A stretch of 7,065 bases of DNA from an uncultured Legionellaceae bacterium (GCA_903887975.1 CAISSD010000235.1:1-7065); one strand, 5' to 3'; shown: positions 1 through 6,875, counted from the stretch's first letter. Notes: a model not told the origin generated them from the letters alone. Made by a program: numbers and translations.

Positions 1-202
1 CGTATTGATGCCAATCCCATAATACGTAGCACACTGCTAATACGCCGCGGACCACGACATAATATAGTCGGTGTCGCGGAATGACTTGATTGTCAATAAG
101 GACTTAGGCCTGAACGGCCTCAGTAATTATGTTCTGGAGGAGGAATGAACCTCCCCCAAAACGTATTTTTACGCTAAGGAAACCCCGCCCTAAAGGACGA
201 GG
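1..202. other. gene-free stretch rich in hairpins
   Basis: No convincing gene is seen here. It contains a run of stem-loops: an imperfect CCGCG...CGCGG stem at about 46-80, AGGCC/GGCCT at 106-120, GGAGG/CCTCC at 136-154, CGTA/TACG around a T4 loop at 162-173, and the GC-rich stem at 183-202. On the minus strand they would follow the putative tnpB tail. That is where the non-coding right end and guide (omega) RNA scaffold of an IS605-type element would sit. This reading is inference. A 27-codon plus-strand open stretch to a TGA at 82-84 is not recognisable. Confidence 0.35.
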
Positions 203-242
203 TCTTAACCCCTTTTGATAAAATGCTATTTTTGATGTCACT
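174..242 (-). pseudogene. possible IS200/IS605 tnpB C-terminal remnant
   Basis: An open stretch of 22 codons ending in TAG encodes a tail reading KGVKTSSFRAGFP. The codons TSSFRAG lie on a hairpin (183-202) whose arms on the minus strand pair over 8 bp with two G-U wobbles around a UUUA loop. The CCTCGTCC-TTTA-GGGCGGGG arrangement is what I recall from the ends of IS200/IS605-type elements, where the end of tnpB overlaps the right-end hairpin. An in-frame TAA at 243-245 closes the frame upstream, and the DDE insertion sequence begins just beyond. No more of tnpB is left. The match is by memory of the motif and could be coincidental. Confidence 0.3.
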
Positions 243-265
243 TTACTCAAGATGATTCACTTAAA

Positions 266-1765
266 ACTAGAGTGGCGTCTTGCTCTCGCTGCTATCTTTG
301 TTTTATGCTTGCGTATTCAACAATTTGACAATCATTTGCGGCAGCACTTGCGACTTTATCAATTTTCGGACGAACCTCTCCTGCAAGATACCGCGTAAGC
401 TGTCGTGCATTAAAACCAAACACCGAAGCGTAACCCGCGCTTTTCGTGGTTTCATCCGATTTCATACGACTTCTGCCCATTTGACCACCTTGCTTTGTGT
501 GGCCGATTAACGGCTCAATGCCTGCGCGACGATCATGGAGGAGCTGGCGAATAGGCCCTGGTGTTTTCTCAGGAGGTGCATTCAGCGTTCGATTGGGTCT
601 TGGCAAATAAATATCCTTAACTCCCGCCGTTTCAAGACGCCTCTCATTATCAAAAGAATAATACCCTTTGTCAGTTGCGATTGATTGTAATGTACCCTGA
701 CCAAAAAGGTTCTGATGCAAAGCAATCATAGCCGGCAACGATGGGGCATCGGGCATATAAACGGACGTGCATTCGCCCACAACAAGAAAGTTACCGTCAA
801 CGCGACCCAGTTGATAAGCGCGGCCAAATTGTAGCCCTTTGTTCAGCTTTCCTTTATTGAAGCAACCCACATCATAGGCATGCAATGACGAAATGGTTGT
901 GTTAATAATGCCTTCAAATAGATAACCGTGTATTTGTTGAAGCAGTTGGCATCCACGCCAAGAAAGAATATCCATGGCGCGGCGAATAGGCCAGTGTTTT
1001 CCTGCTGCCACCTTGTTGGTTAATTGATGCATAATATTGAGCACTGGCAGCACCTCTTCATAGGTCTCACTCCACAACCGTTTCTGTACTGATTTTAATA
1101 ATTCGGCTGGCGATTTATCCCGTTTGAGGCGAAAATAATAAAGTGCTATCTGTTTCAAGCGACTGATGTTGACGTGATAGACTTGATGACCCGCATGGCA
1201 ATGCTGGTTAAGTGCTTTGGCCGCTGTTTTGGTAAGGATGGCGACCTTGAGTAACAAATTAACTAACGCGGGATAGCTGGTGTTAGATTCCTGCACAGTC
1301 GAGTCTACGTCGTAATTTGCTGGATTGGCATAACCCAGCTTGACTGCCTGCTGACTCATCATGTTAGCAAGCTTGCGTTGTGTTTCAGCCGTTAGTCGCG
1401 AACGGAAGGTTTCGATTTTCGTATGGTCTGGTGCATGCCATTTTTTTAATAAACCATAACCACAAAACAGGCGAAAAGCCGCGTTGTCACGTACTTGCTG
1501 CTCCGCCACGCGATCCGTTAAATCAAACATCTGCTGTAAAATATAAATACCTAAATGAATGCGCACTCGTATAGGCCGCCCCATCCACCAGCATTTCTTT
1601 TCGGTGCGTTTTAAATCTGGCAAAATGACTTCGAGCATTTCATCCCAAGGAAGATTGCGTGCCAATTTCAGTAATCGATGGTCTGAGCTGATGTTAATCA
1701 CCACCTCACCACCCTCGATGTCGTTTGTAAATCCATCCACATCCAAACTCATCGTACACTCAAGT
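266..1765 (-). mobile_element. insertion sequence, provisional limits
   Basis: The limits are a guess from a short imperfect inverted repeat. ACTAGAGTG at 266-274 matches, with one mismatch, the reverse complement of CACTCAAGT at 1757-1765. They flank the transposase gene by 18 and 5 bp. I see no convincing target-site duplication outside these points, so the true ends may lie elsewhere. If the right end is at 1765, the element abuts the last codon of the reverse transcriptase gene. Confidence 0.3.
292..1752 (-). CDS. DDE transposase, IS5/IS1182-like
   Basis: This 486-residue protein reads as a cut-and-paste DDE transposase. The N-terminal part (about residues 30-130, with WWMGRPIRVRIHLGIYILQ and a DHTKIETFRSRL stretch) resembles the DUF772 domain that precedes the DDE_Tnp_1 catalytic domain in IS5/IS1182-type elements. 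Likely catalytic acids are D150 (YDVDSTV), D361 (IATDKGYY) and E413 (GIEPLIGHTK), in the right order and context. The C-terminal FNARQLTRYLAG stretch is also typical. The length is normal for an IS1182-like transposase and there is no internal stop, so the gene may be active. It starts at an ATG with only a weak ribosome site (GAGTG), 12 bp beyond the reverse transcriptase stop and in the same orientation. It could therefore be read through from the retroelement operon. Family level (IS5 versus IS1182) is by recollection of motifs. Confidence 0.88.
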   Translation of the reverse strand: MSLDVDGFTNDIEGGEVVINISSDHRLLKLARNLPWDEMLEVILPDLKRTEKKCWWMGRPIRVRIHLGIYILQQMFDLTDRVAEQQVRDNAAFRLFCGYGLLKKWHAPDHTKIETFRSRLTAETQRKLANMMSQQAVKLGYANPANYDVDSTVQESNTSYPALVNLLLKVAILTKTAAKALNQHCHAGHQVYHVNISRLKQIALYYFRLKRDKSPAELLKSVQKRLWSETYEEVLPVLNIMHQLTNKVAAGKHWPIRRAMDILSWRGCQLLQQIHGYLFEGIINTTISSLHAYDVGCFNKGKLNKGLQFGRAYQLGRVDGNFLVVGECTSVYMPDAPSLPAMIALHQNLFGQGTLQSIATDKGYYSFDNERRLETAGVKDIYLPRPNRTLNAPPEKTPGPIRQLLHDRRAGIEPLIGHTKQGGQMGRSRMKSDETTKSAGYASVFGFNARQLTRYLAGEVRPKIDKVASAAANDCQIVEYASIKQR

Positions 1766-2970
1766 CATCGTATCGTTCTTTGCTTTGGAACCAGCTTACT
1801 GGCGCCACCACTTAAATACATCAAATTCCACCACCATATGGACAAGTGCGTGCGAAGCATGCGCCGTCTTAATCGGTAGGTATTGTAGTGCTTCATAAGG
1901 CCTAAGTAAGAATTCACGCTGCATAAAAAGGCGGCTTGTTCTTCCTTGCTGGGCTTTTTCTCACGGGTCTTGTTGTTATGCTGAGTAATGGCGTCATAAA
2001 AATTGCCTTTGGTGCGTTTGCCAATATAAATGCGATTGGGCTTAATGGTGACGCCTAAAAAATTAACGCCCTTGGCGTAGTGTTGTAAATGAATTTTACG
2101 CGGATGCAGGTCAAGCTGTAATTCTTCGTGAAGAAATTGAGCTAGCGTTGGGATTAACGCCTTTAAGTAGGCTTGCTCTTCATGTACCAAAATAAAATCA
2201 TCGACGTAGCGACCATAAAAACGCACGCCCAAATCATGTTTTACAAAATGGTCAAATGAATTAAGGTAAAAATTGGCAAATATTTGGCTGGTAAAATTAC
2301 CGATAGGTAGTCCGCAACTAGGTCTTCCATGAAACAAGCTTTTGTCAGGTGGAAAATCATTCCATAAACGTTTATTGCTTTTAATGAAACAATTCGTAGT
2401 CGGGTCATTTAAGACAACCTTGCTAATTAATTCAAGAAGGATGCCCTGATTAGGATGCGGGTAATGCAGCTCGATAAAGGGATGTAGTTTGGCCAATAAA
2501 ATATGCTTGTTGATGCGGATAAAGAAATTTTTGATGTCTAGCTTTAAAACATAACAATCTCGACTGTAATGATGCGAGCACTGCCTGATAAAGCGATTTG
2601 CTCGTTGAATGCCTACATGCACACCCTGTCCTTTTCGACTGGCGTAGCTGTCATAAATAAAGGCGCGTTCAAACAGTGGGTTGAGTTGACTCGAAACCCA
2701 GTGATGCACCACGCGGTCTCGAAAATCCGCTGCAAAAATTTCACGATTAACAGGCTTAGTCACCACAAAGGCAATCGAGCGGCCCGGATGGTAATCACCG
2801 CGATTAATTTCATCGCATAATATCACCAAATTACGCTCATAATCTGCCTCAAAAGCCAATGCATTCATAGTTCGCCGTTTATTGTGACGGCAATCAAAGT
2901 AGGCTTGGAATAGCGATTCGAGGGTTACGTGTTGAGATTCGGTATGTATAATTTCGGTTGTATTGGTCAT
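1765..2970 (-). CDS. DGR reverse transcriptase
   Basis: This 401-residue protein is a diversity-generating-retroelement reverse transcriptase. It would copy the TR RNA into adenine-mutagenised cDNA that replaces the VR of the target gene. Visible motifs in order are: IYDSYASRKGQGVHVGIQRA (about 105-124); LKLDIKNFF with catalytic D145; GLPIGNFTSQ (220-229), where the SQ ending is characteristic of DGR enzymes in place of the SP of group II intron and retron enzymes; YVDD (255-258) with catalytic D257 and D258; and NFLGVTI (303-309). There is no maturase X domain or HNH endonuclease. Length is usual for the family. It lies 82 bp downstream of the TR, in the same orientation. The upstream AAAGATGAG is a weak ribosome site. 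The stop codon lies 12 bp before the start of the transposase gene, but the polymerase domain looks complete. Confidence 0.95.
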   Translation of the reverse strand: MTNTTEIIHTESQHVTLESLFQAYFDCRHNKRRTMNALAFEADYERNLVILCDEINRGDYHPGRSIAFVVTKPVNREIFAADFRDRVVHHWVSSQLNPLFERAFIYDSYASRKGQGVHVGIQRANRFIRQCSHHYSRDCYVLKLDIKNFFIRINKHILLAKLHPFIELHYPHPNQGILLELISKVVLNDPTTNCFIKSNKRLWNDFPPDKSLFHGRPSCGLPIGNFTSQIFANFYLNSFDHFVKHDLGVRFYGRYVDDFILVHEEQAYLKALIPTLAQFLHEELQLDLHPRKIHLQHYAKGVNFLGVTIKPNRIYIGKRTKGNFYDAITQHNNKTREKKPSKEEQAAFLCSVNSYLGLMKHYNTYRLRRRMLRTHLSIWWWNLMYLSGGASKLVPKQRTIR

Positions 2971-2998
2971 AAATGCTCATCTTTATTTCTGAAAGAAA

Positions 2999-3023
2999 GC
3001 GTGAGCACGCTTGATGCTCACGC
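2999..3023 (-). other. stem-loop in the TR-RT spacer
   Basis: GCGTGAGCA (2999-3007) and TGCTCACGC (3015-3023) form a perfect 9-bp stem with a 7-nt loop. It lies 29 bp beyond the TR 3' end and 28 bp before the RT start. On the minus strand it is followed by a TTTC-rich stretch rather than a clean U-run. It may be a structural part of the template RNA or a weak terminator that limits RT expression. The former is favoured by its position. Confidence 0.55.
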
Positions 3024-3052
3024 CTGCTTTGTTTATCTGTTTTGTTTAAAAC

Positions 3053-3184
3053 CCCGAGAACAACGGACCCTAAGACTATTGTTCTTGTTGTTGCTGTTCT
3101 GGTTGCCATTGTTGAAGTTCTGGTTCCGCGCATTCGTAGCGCTGGCCTCGGTAGAACTCCAATAGTTGGTGCTGGCGAACCCAC
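3053..3184 (-). repeat. DGR template repeat (TR)
   Basis: The TR is a 132-bp non-coding template that aligns without gaps to the VR at 3764-3895 (offset 711). On the minus strand it is rich in AAC/AAT codons, which would give a run of asparagines if translated (NFNNGNQNSNNKNN). This is the expected design for adenine-targeted mutagenesis. Of 15 differences from the VR, 11 fall at TR adenines; the other four are at 3074, 3094, 3136 and 3142. The ends (3053-3073 and 3143-3184) are identical to the VR and can serve as homing anchors. It is placed between avd and the RT gene, as in the BPP-1 cassette. Confidence 0.95.
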
Positions 3185-3331
3185 TGACCACAATAAATAA
3201 AGGCGTTATAACCATGGCAGGGCTCCCTGGCATGATGTAATTCAACTGCTTTAATGTATCTGCAGTCCCTTTATCGCTTTTAAACAAAACATGCTCACTC
3301 ACGAACGCCTTAACGCACGTGATTCCGGCTT

Positions 3332-3673
3332 TTACCGACTTGCATTTCGCCAGCCGGTAACCTGTTTGCCTATGCTGTCCATGAGTGCGCTCAATACGGC
3401 CTGTTTTTTGATTGAGAACAGCTTCATGTCTGTGCTAAGGCGAATTTCTAATTTCAACAACTCAAACTCATCTAAAAAAACATCCAGTTGCTCGGCTCTG
3501 TTTTTGTGCTTGTTGGCACGATAAATACTGCGAAGCAGATGCAATGCGTCACGTTTCATGTCCTGCCCCAGGGTATACTTGTATTCCTTGGGGAAGTCTT
3601 TTGTGTATTCAAATACCTTTAAAATCAACTGATACGTATCACGGTAAACCGGCAACTCAGTGTAAAGCGCCAT
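3332..3673 (-). CDS. avd: Avd accessory protein of the DGR
   Basis: This 113-residue, highly charged, helix-rich protein matches the accessory variability determinant (Avd) family. These are small four-helix-bundle proteins that form a basic pentameric barrel, bind the DGR reverse transcriptase and template RNA, and are needed for mutagenic homing. Family hallmarks visible here are FPKEYKYTLGQDMKRDA (27-43), the following LLRSIYRAN helix, and the last helices EFELLKLEIRLSTDMKLFS (69-87) and QAVLSALMDSIGKQVTGWRN (91-110). The fold is related to 23S rRNA intervening-sequence (IVP) proteins, but the position between a VR gene and a TR settles the assignment. The ATG at 3673 is preceded by AGGA at a 7-nt spacing. 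It lies 76 bp downstream of the target gene and 147 bp upstream of the TR. Confidence 0.92.
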   Translation of the reverse strand: MALYTELPVYRDTYQLILKVFEYTKDFPKEYKYTLGQDMKRDALHLLRSIYRANKHKNRAEQLDVFLDEFELLKLEIRLSTDMKLFSIKKQAVLSALMDSIGKQVTGWRNASR

Positions 3674-3697
3674 CTGAATGTCCTAAAAAATCAACGA

Positions 3698-3710
3698 CCC
3701 GCTGCGCGGG
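3698..3710. other. GC hairpin between VR gene and avd
   Basis: CCCGC-TGC-GCGGG is a perfect 5-bp GC stem with a 3-nt loop. It lies 54 bp downstream of the VR end in the direction of transcription. Studied DGRs often have a DNA hairpin just past the VR that aids homing. This one is a weaker and more distant candidate than the stem at 3747-3766. It is not a convincing terminator, because the T-run (minus strand) starts 7 nt after the stem. Confidence 0.3.
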
Positions 3711-3746
3711 CATGACAAGGTCAAAGTCAACCCAAAAGGGATAAAG

Positions 3747-3766
3747 GGGCTAAGGGGTAAAAGCCC
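3747..3766. other. stem-loop at the VR end, candidate homing hairpin
   Basis: GGGCT (3747-3751) and AGCCC (3762-3766) form a 5-bp stem with a 10-nt loop that contains the tail of the target gene and touches its stop codon. One arm lies in the last 3 bp of the VR. The corresponding TR end has CCCC in place of GCCC and lacks the partner arm. The structure is therefore specific to the VR side, as expected for a recipient-only homing signal. Confidence 0.35.
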
Positions 3767-4793
3767 GAGAACAACGGACCCTAACACTATTGACCTTGTT
3801 GCTGACGCTCTGGATGCCATTGTTGAAGCTCTGGACCCGCGCACTCCCAGCGGTGGCCTCGGTAGAACTCCAATAGTTGGTGCTGGCGAACCCACCAATG
3901 GTGGCACGATTAGTGTAGAGACAATTAAGCTGCCCAGTAGAGGCTGCGTTGTTTCCAGCAGGCAAAAACCAACCACTTGTAAAGCCTCCGGCCGCACTAT
4001 AAGTACTGCAAGTTCTTGCTGCATAGCTACTGCCAGAACCAAGCGCTGTCACAATGGTTGTCGTGTTCGTAGCACCATCAGTTGTGCTTGTCGCATTGGT
4101 TGTTGTGCCATAACCGCCCCATCCAATACCCATGCTATTATCTGCTATTGGTGTCACCAAGTTATTTAATCCGCCATTCATGCAAGCAATAACGCCACCA
4201 TCTGCGGGGTCGCCAATAGCGGCTGTGGTTTTTAACTGAAAACTCTGTGTGCCACTGCCTGAGGTGCACTCCCCGCTACTGCATGTCACCGGTACGCAGG
4301 CAAAGCTAATCCCTGTGAAGCTCGCTTGTGGGGTATTGCTATTTGTGCTTTTTAACGTCACAGCAATAGATTGTATCGCTGTCATATTCGTCACCGAAGG
4401 AGATACTTTTGAATTTCCAACATTCCACGCCGATGTTGCAACCAGACCAAACGGTGTGGTCGTATTTATCGTAAATGATGTCCCGACTGGCGTGGTGTAT
4501 GTCGGTACAGTGGTGCCATTCGTTGCAGTACAGTTATTCGATGTAAAGTAACTTAAGGTTATTTTTGCAACACTGTTGGAGTCGGTACCACCGCTGGCGG
4601 CCTGCTGAAACATCACCATTTTTGTCGCGGTGAATACACCTCTATCCCACGGCTCACCTTTTCGTAAATGTTGTAATATATCCGTTGTCATGATTGGTTT
4701 TGGTTTGGCGAAACCCGTGAGTGGTAATAGCGTCGCAGCTGTAAACGCAATAAGAACATATCGTGCGCTTTTTGATTTAATCCTTAACTTCAT
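3750..4793 (-). CDS. secreted DUF1566/Lcl-type variable protein (DGR target)
   Basis: This 347-residue protein is the diversified target. Residues 1-29 form a Sec-type signal peptide: basic KLRIKSKSAR, then hydrophobic VLIAFTAATLLPLTGFA, with likely cleavage after GFA. There is no lipobox. Residues 50-185 are Thr/Ser/Asn-rich and beta-like, without a recognised domain, with a Cys cluster (CVPVTCSSGEC). Residues about 186-345 look like a DUF1566/Lcl C-terminal domain, a C-type-lectin-like fold. Its GWFLPAG, NYWSSTE and VRVRCSR signatures are visible and the variable residues sit at the end, as in known lectin-fold DGR targets. The ATG at 4793 has a strong AGGAG ribosome site 7 nt upstream. It follows the cyclase-like gene by 17 nt, so co-transcription is likely. 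Its role is inferred to be binding a variable surface or ligand outside the inner membrane. Confidence 0.9.
   Translation of the reverse strand: MKLRIKSKSARYVLIAFTAATLLPLTGFAKPKPIMTTDILQHLRKGEPWDRGVFTATKMVMFQQAASGGTDSNSVAKITLSYFTSNNCTATNGTTVPTYTTPVGTSFTINTTTPFGLVATSAWNVGNSKVSPSVTNMTAIQSIAVTLKSTNSNTPQASFTGISFACVPVTCSSGECTSGSGTQSFQLKTTAAIGDPADGGVIACMNGGLNNLVTPIADNSMGIGWGGYGTTTNATSTTDGATNTTTIVTALGSGSSYAARTCSTYSAAGGFTSGWFLPAGNNAASTGQLNCLYTNRATIGGFASTNYWSSTEATAGSARVQSFNNGIQSVSNKVNSVRVRCSRAFTP
3764..3895 (-). repeat. DGR variable repeat (VR) in the target gene
   Basis: This 132-bp copy of the TR covers codons about 300-344 of the target gene. Eleven adenine-derived changes alter nine codons, at residues 316, 317, 320, 322, 327, 329, 330, 331 and 334. 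Most are TR AAC codons that now read AGC, GTC or ATC. The NYWSSTE core before them and the RVRCSR end after them are unchanged. The 21 bp at the 3' end (3764-3784) are identical to the TR and are the candidate initiation-of-mutagenic-homing segment. Confidence 0.95.
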
Positions 4794-4810
4794 CCTTTTC
4801 TCCTGTTGTG

Positions 4811-6439
4811 TCAGTATGTGTGGCTAAGATGTGCGTTTAACATGAATGCTTGTATGGTTTTTATCATGGATTTGTGCGGTGATTGGTCTTTTGTGAGTGT
4901 TTTCGGTAATGATTGAAATTCATTTTGAAAGAGTCCACTGCCCCATTGCGCTTTAAATGTATCCATGGTGGCGGGCATGATATTTAAACCCTCTTTCTTT
5001 TTATAGATATTAAACGGCGCTGCCGGCATGATTTGGGCTAAATAACGTCGCATCATGTGACGACCTACGCCTTGATGGCGTTTTTGTTCAAGTGGCAAAC
5101 TTAGAAAAAACTCCAATAATTTGGGATGCAGTAACGGGTAGCGGTAATCAAACCCCATTTTTTTTGCCACGATGCTGCTGTATTCAATCCGCATGCGAAG
5201 TTCATGGCTGTTTGGTCCTTGCAGGAAAGACCATTCCACTTCGCGCAAGGTGTTAAAATAATGCCGGTGGTAAGGATGTGTGCTGGCTGCTCCTTGCTGG
5301 CCTGGTGGTTTGAATGCATTACTGATGTTTAATTTTAAATCTTGGGCCTGTTGTATTAATTTATGCAATGACGGGTGAGTGCATTGAATCAGTTGTGTGA
5401 GACGTCGAATGGTGTTTCCTGGTGCTGATTCAGCCCAGGCTTGGCGAAATTGTTTATTATCTATTAGAGAGGGCAAAATAAAGCGTGCGGGAATGTGGCT
5501 GGATACGCCTTGGTCACCACCAAAGCCGGATAATAAAATCGTATGTCCTTGTTTTGATACCGCCTTGTGGATGTTGTGGGCGAATACGTCGAATACATAA
5601 GGCGATGGGCCACCAAACCACGCCGCATATTCTTTGAAAATACGGATGGGGTCAAAATCATCCGCCATGATGTGATGAATCGTGGCCGATGGGAACTGTG
5701 CCATGAAAGCTCGCTCATAGCGGTCATTGTAAGTCTGTGCGTTGGTGGAGCCTGGAAGTGCTGCGTGCATAAACAGCGTGGGATTTAATCCAAGCTGGGC
5801 GCATGCACCATATATGGCCGTTGAGTCCATGCCGGCACTGAATTCAGCCGCAAAGAATTGTGAGCCTTGCGTGGCATTTTTTACAGACTCCTGCATGAGA
5901 GAAGCAAAGTGCTCTAGGTATTCTCGCTCATCACGGTAGTGTAATGTGTCGCCCTCTTGTTCCAGTTGCCAGAACGCTGATTTAATAATGCGCCCGTTTG
6001 GAAAAATGCGCACCATATGACCGGGTTCAACGCGACGGATGCCTGTGTATAGCGTATTGTCCGTGTAATGATGGACATCTCCAAATAAATGACTTACTTC
6101 TGAATCAAGTAACGCGGGTGCGGATGGTAATTGGTGCACGATGTCGGGAATCGTGTCGCCAAAAATAAGCTGGCCTGACTGATATCGGTAATATAACGGG
6201 CGGAGACCTAAATGGTCGCGAACCAGCAGGAATTCACCTGCGGATGTGTTTTCAACGACCTGGGCAAACGGATGGAATACCGCGCGATAATAGGCAGGAT
6301 TCAACGCCTCTTCAAGCGAGGCAATAGATATCACTTCATTTGGCGATGAATTGTAGACCGTACACTGCGGATTAAGCGCCACACTATAAAAATGACTGGC
6401 GTTCACCACGGTCAGCATCTTGGGCCCTGGCCGCATCAC
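4811..6439 (-). CDS. asparagine-synthetase-like protein, probable lasso-type cyclase
   Basis: This 542-residue protein has an ATP-dependent asparagine synthetase fold. The N-terminal half keeps the non-catalytic core of the glutaminase domain (GEFLLVRDHLGLRPLYY, 68-84; YTGIRRVEPGHMVRI, 131-145). It has no Cys at position 2 and no MCGI-type start, so it should not use glutamine. The synthetase half has the PP-loop SAGMDST (201-207), SGFGGDQ (304-310) and a RIEYSSIVAKKMGFDYRYPLLHPKLLEF segment. This pattern fits lasso-peptide cyclases (McjC type), which adenylate an Asp/Glu side chain and close a macrolactam. GGDQ in place of GGDE is a deviation. The start is uncertain: GTG 6439, ATG 6436 (both within 5 nt of the precursor stop) or ATG 6418. 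It lies between the RiPP-like precursor and the DGR target and is probably co-transcribed with both. Another amide-forming role is possible. Confidence 0.75.
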   Translation of the reverse strand: MMRPGPKMLTVVNASHFYSVALNPQCTVYNSSPNEVISIASLEEALNPAYYRAVFHPFAQVVENTSAGEFLLVRDHLGLRPLYYRYQSGQLIFGDTIPDIVHQLPSAPALLDSEVSHLFGDVHHYTDNTLYTGIRRVEPGHMVRIFPNGRIIKSAFWQLEQEGDTLHYRDEREYLEHFASLMQESVKNATQGSQFFAAEFSAGMDSTAIYGACAQLGLNPTLFMHAALPGSTNAQTYNDRYERAFMAQFPSATIHHIMADDFDPIRIFKEYAAWFGGPSPYVFDVFAHNIHKAVSKQGHTILLSGFGGDQGVSSHIPARFILPSLIDNKQFRQAWAESAPGNTIRRLTQLIQCTHPSLHKLIQQAQDLKLNISNAFKPPGQQGAASTHPYHRHYFNTLREVEWSFLQGPNSHELRMRIEYSSIVAKKMGFDYRYPLLHPKLLEFFLSLPLEQKRHQGVGRHMMRRYLAQIMPAAPFNIYKKKEGLNIMPATMDTFKAQWGSGLFQNEFQSLPKTLTKDQSPHKSMIKTIQAFMLNAHLSHTY

Positions 6440-6440
6440 G

Positions 6441-6594
6441 CTAAGATTCTAACAAGCCGTTATTGTTTTCGGGAACCTTGGAGTCCCCTGTCGCTATATC
6501 ATAATCCTCAAGACGTGTTAGCGTAGGAGGCTGATACACCCTGCGTGGCTTGTCGGATTCTAACACGGGTTTATTGCTGTCATGCACGCTTGGA

Positions 6595-6602
<8 letters not shown>
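6441..6602 (-). CDS. candidate lasso-type RiPP precursor peptide
   Basis: This is a 53-residue peptide. From Tyr23 the spacing Y-xx-P-x-L and then Thr at +15 (Y23, P26, L28, T38) matches the leader signature of lasso-type precursors (YxxPxLxxxGxxxxxT), where Tyr/Pro/Leu bind the RRE protein and Thr lies next to the cleavage site. The +9 Gly is Glu here. The presumed core is GDSKVPENNNGLLES or the same without the first Gly. If Gly39 is residue 1, Glu45 is residue 7 and could close a small ring. If cleavage is at the usual place after T38-G39, the acid falls at position 6, which is not canonical. ATG 6602 has AGGTG 5 nt upstream. The stop is 1-24 nt before the cyclase-like gene, depending on which start that gene uses. 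No leader peptidase is seen. Confidence 0.55.
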
Positions 6603-6813
<211 letters not shown>

Positions 6814-6845
6814 ACTGCGTCCTTATCAGTTTTTTCAATGCCTCC

Positions 6846-6875
6846 ATCATACAGGGCAATAAGGCAATAAGGCAA
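6846..6875 (-). promoter_or_regulatory. candidate promoter for the RiPP/DGR unit
   Basis: On the minus strand TATGAT (6851 to 6846) matches the -10 consensus at 5 of 6 positions. An 18-nt spacer separates it from TTGCCT (6875 to 6870), a 4 of 6 match to -35 that is part of the octamer repeat. The implied start, near 6839, gives a leader of about 26 nt to the small ORF. Each repeat copy offers a further TTGCCT 8 bp away. This is consensus reading only. Confidence 0.4.

Larger units (their letters stand above)
2971..3331 (-). ncRNA. TR RNA region between avd and RT gene
   Basis: This 361-bp gap has no credible protein gene. It holds the TR plus 147 bp on its upstream side and 82 bp on its downstream side. 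In studied DGRs the transcript across this interval is the template RNA, and the spacer between TR and RT helps prime cDNA synthesis. Here that spacer contains a perfect 9-bp stem-loop (2999-3023). An open frame (GTG at 3302 to 3033) runs through the TR only because the TR is a copy of coding sequence. The exact RNA ends cannot be read from sequence. Confidence 0.6.

Noticed and set aside
1559..1879. Plus-strand frames opposite the transposase and RT genes
   Set aside because: They lie antisense to well-supported genes, have no family motifs and span gene borders.
1765..2970. Group II intron or retron reverse transcriptase
   Set aside because: The SQ form of the GxxxSQ motif, the lack of a maturase domain, and the adjacent TR, VR and avd all point to a DGR.
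2894..3193. 99-codon frame overlapping the RT start and TR
   Set aside because: Another frame of the TR and RT start, with low-complexity RT-rich composition. The same peptide-like pattern occurs at 3683-4042 because TR and VR share sequence.
3033..3302. 89-codon frame through the TR (GTG start)
   Set aside because: It is open because the TR is derived from the coding VR. It has no good ribosome site and the region is expected to be template RNA. It could be mistaken for a partial DUF1566 gene.
3691..3710. Rho-independent terminator after the target gene
   Set aside because: The stem is only 5 bp and the T-run is separated by 7 nt, so termination would be weak at best.
3683..4042. 119-codon minus-strand frame inside the target gene
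   Set aside because: Out-of-frame shadow of the VR. It resembles the 2894-3193 frame only through the TR/VR repeat.
4249..4551. 100-codon plus-strand frame opposite the DGR target
   Set aside because: Antisense shadow of a Thr/Val-rich coding region; no ribosome site or recognisable domain.
4811..6439. Ordinary asparagine synthetase AsnB
   Set aside because: The catalytic N-terminal Cys and MCGI-type start are missing, GGDE is GGDQ, and the gene sits next to a RiPP-like precursor. A housekeeping role is unlikely but not excluded.
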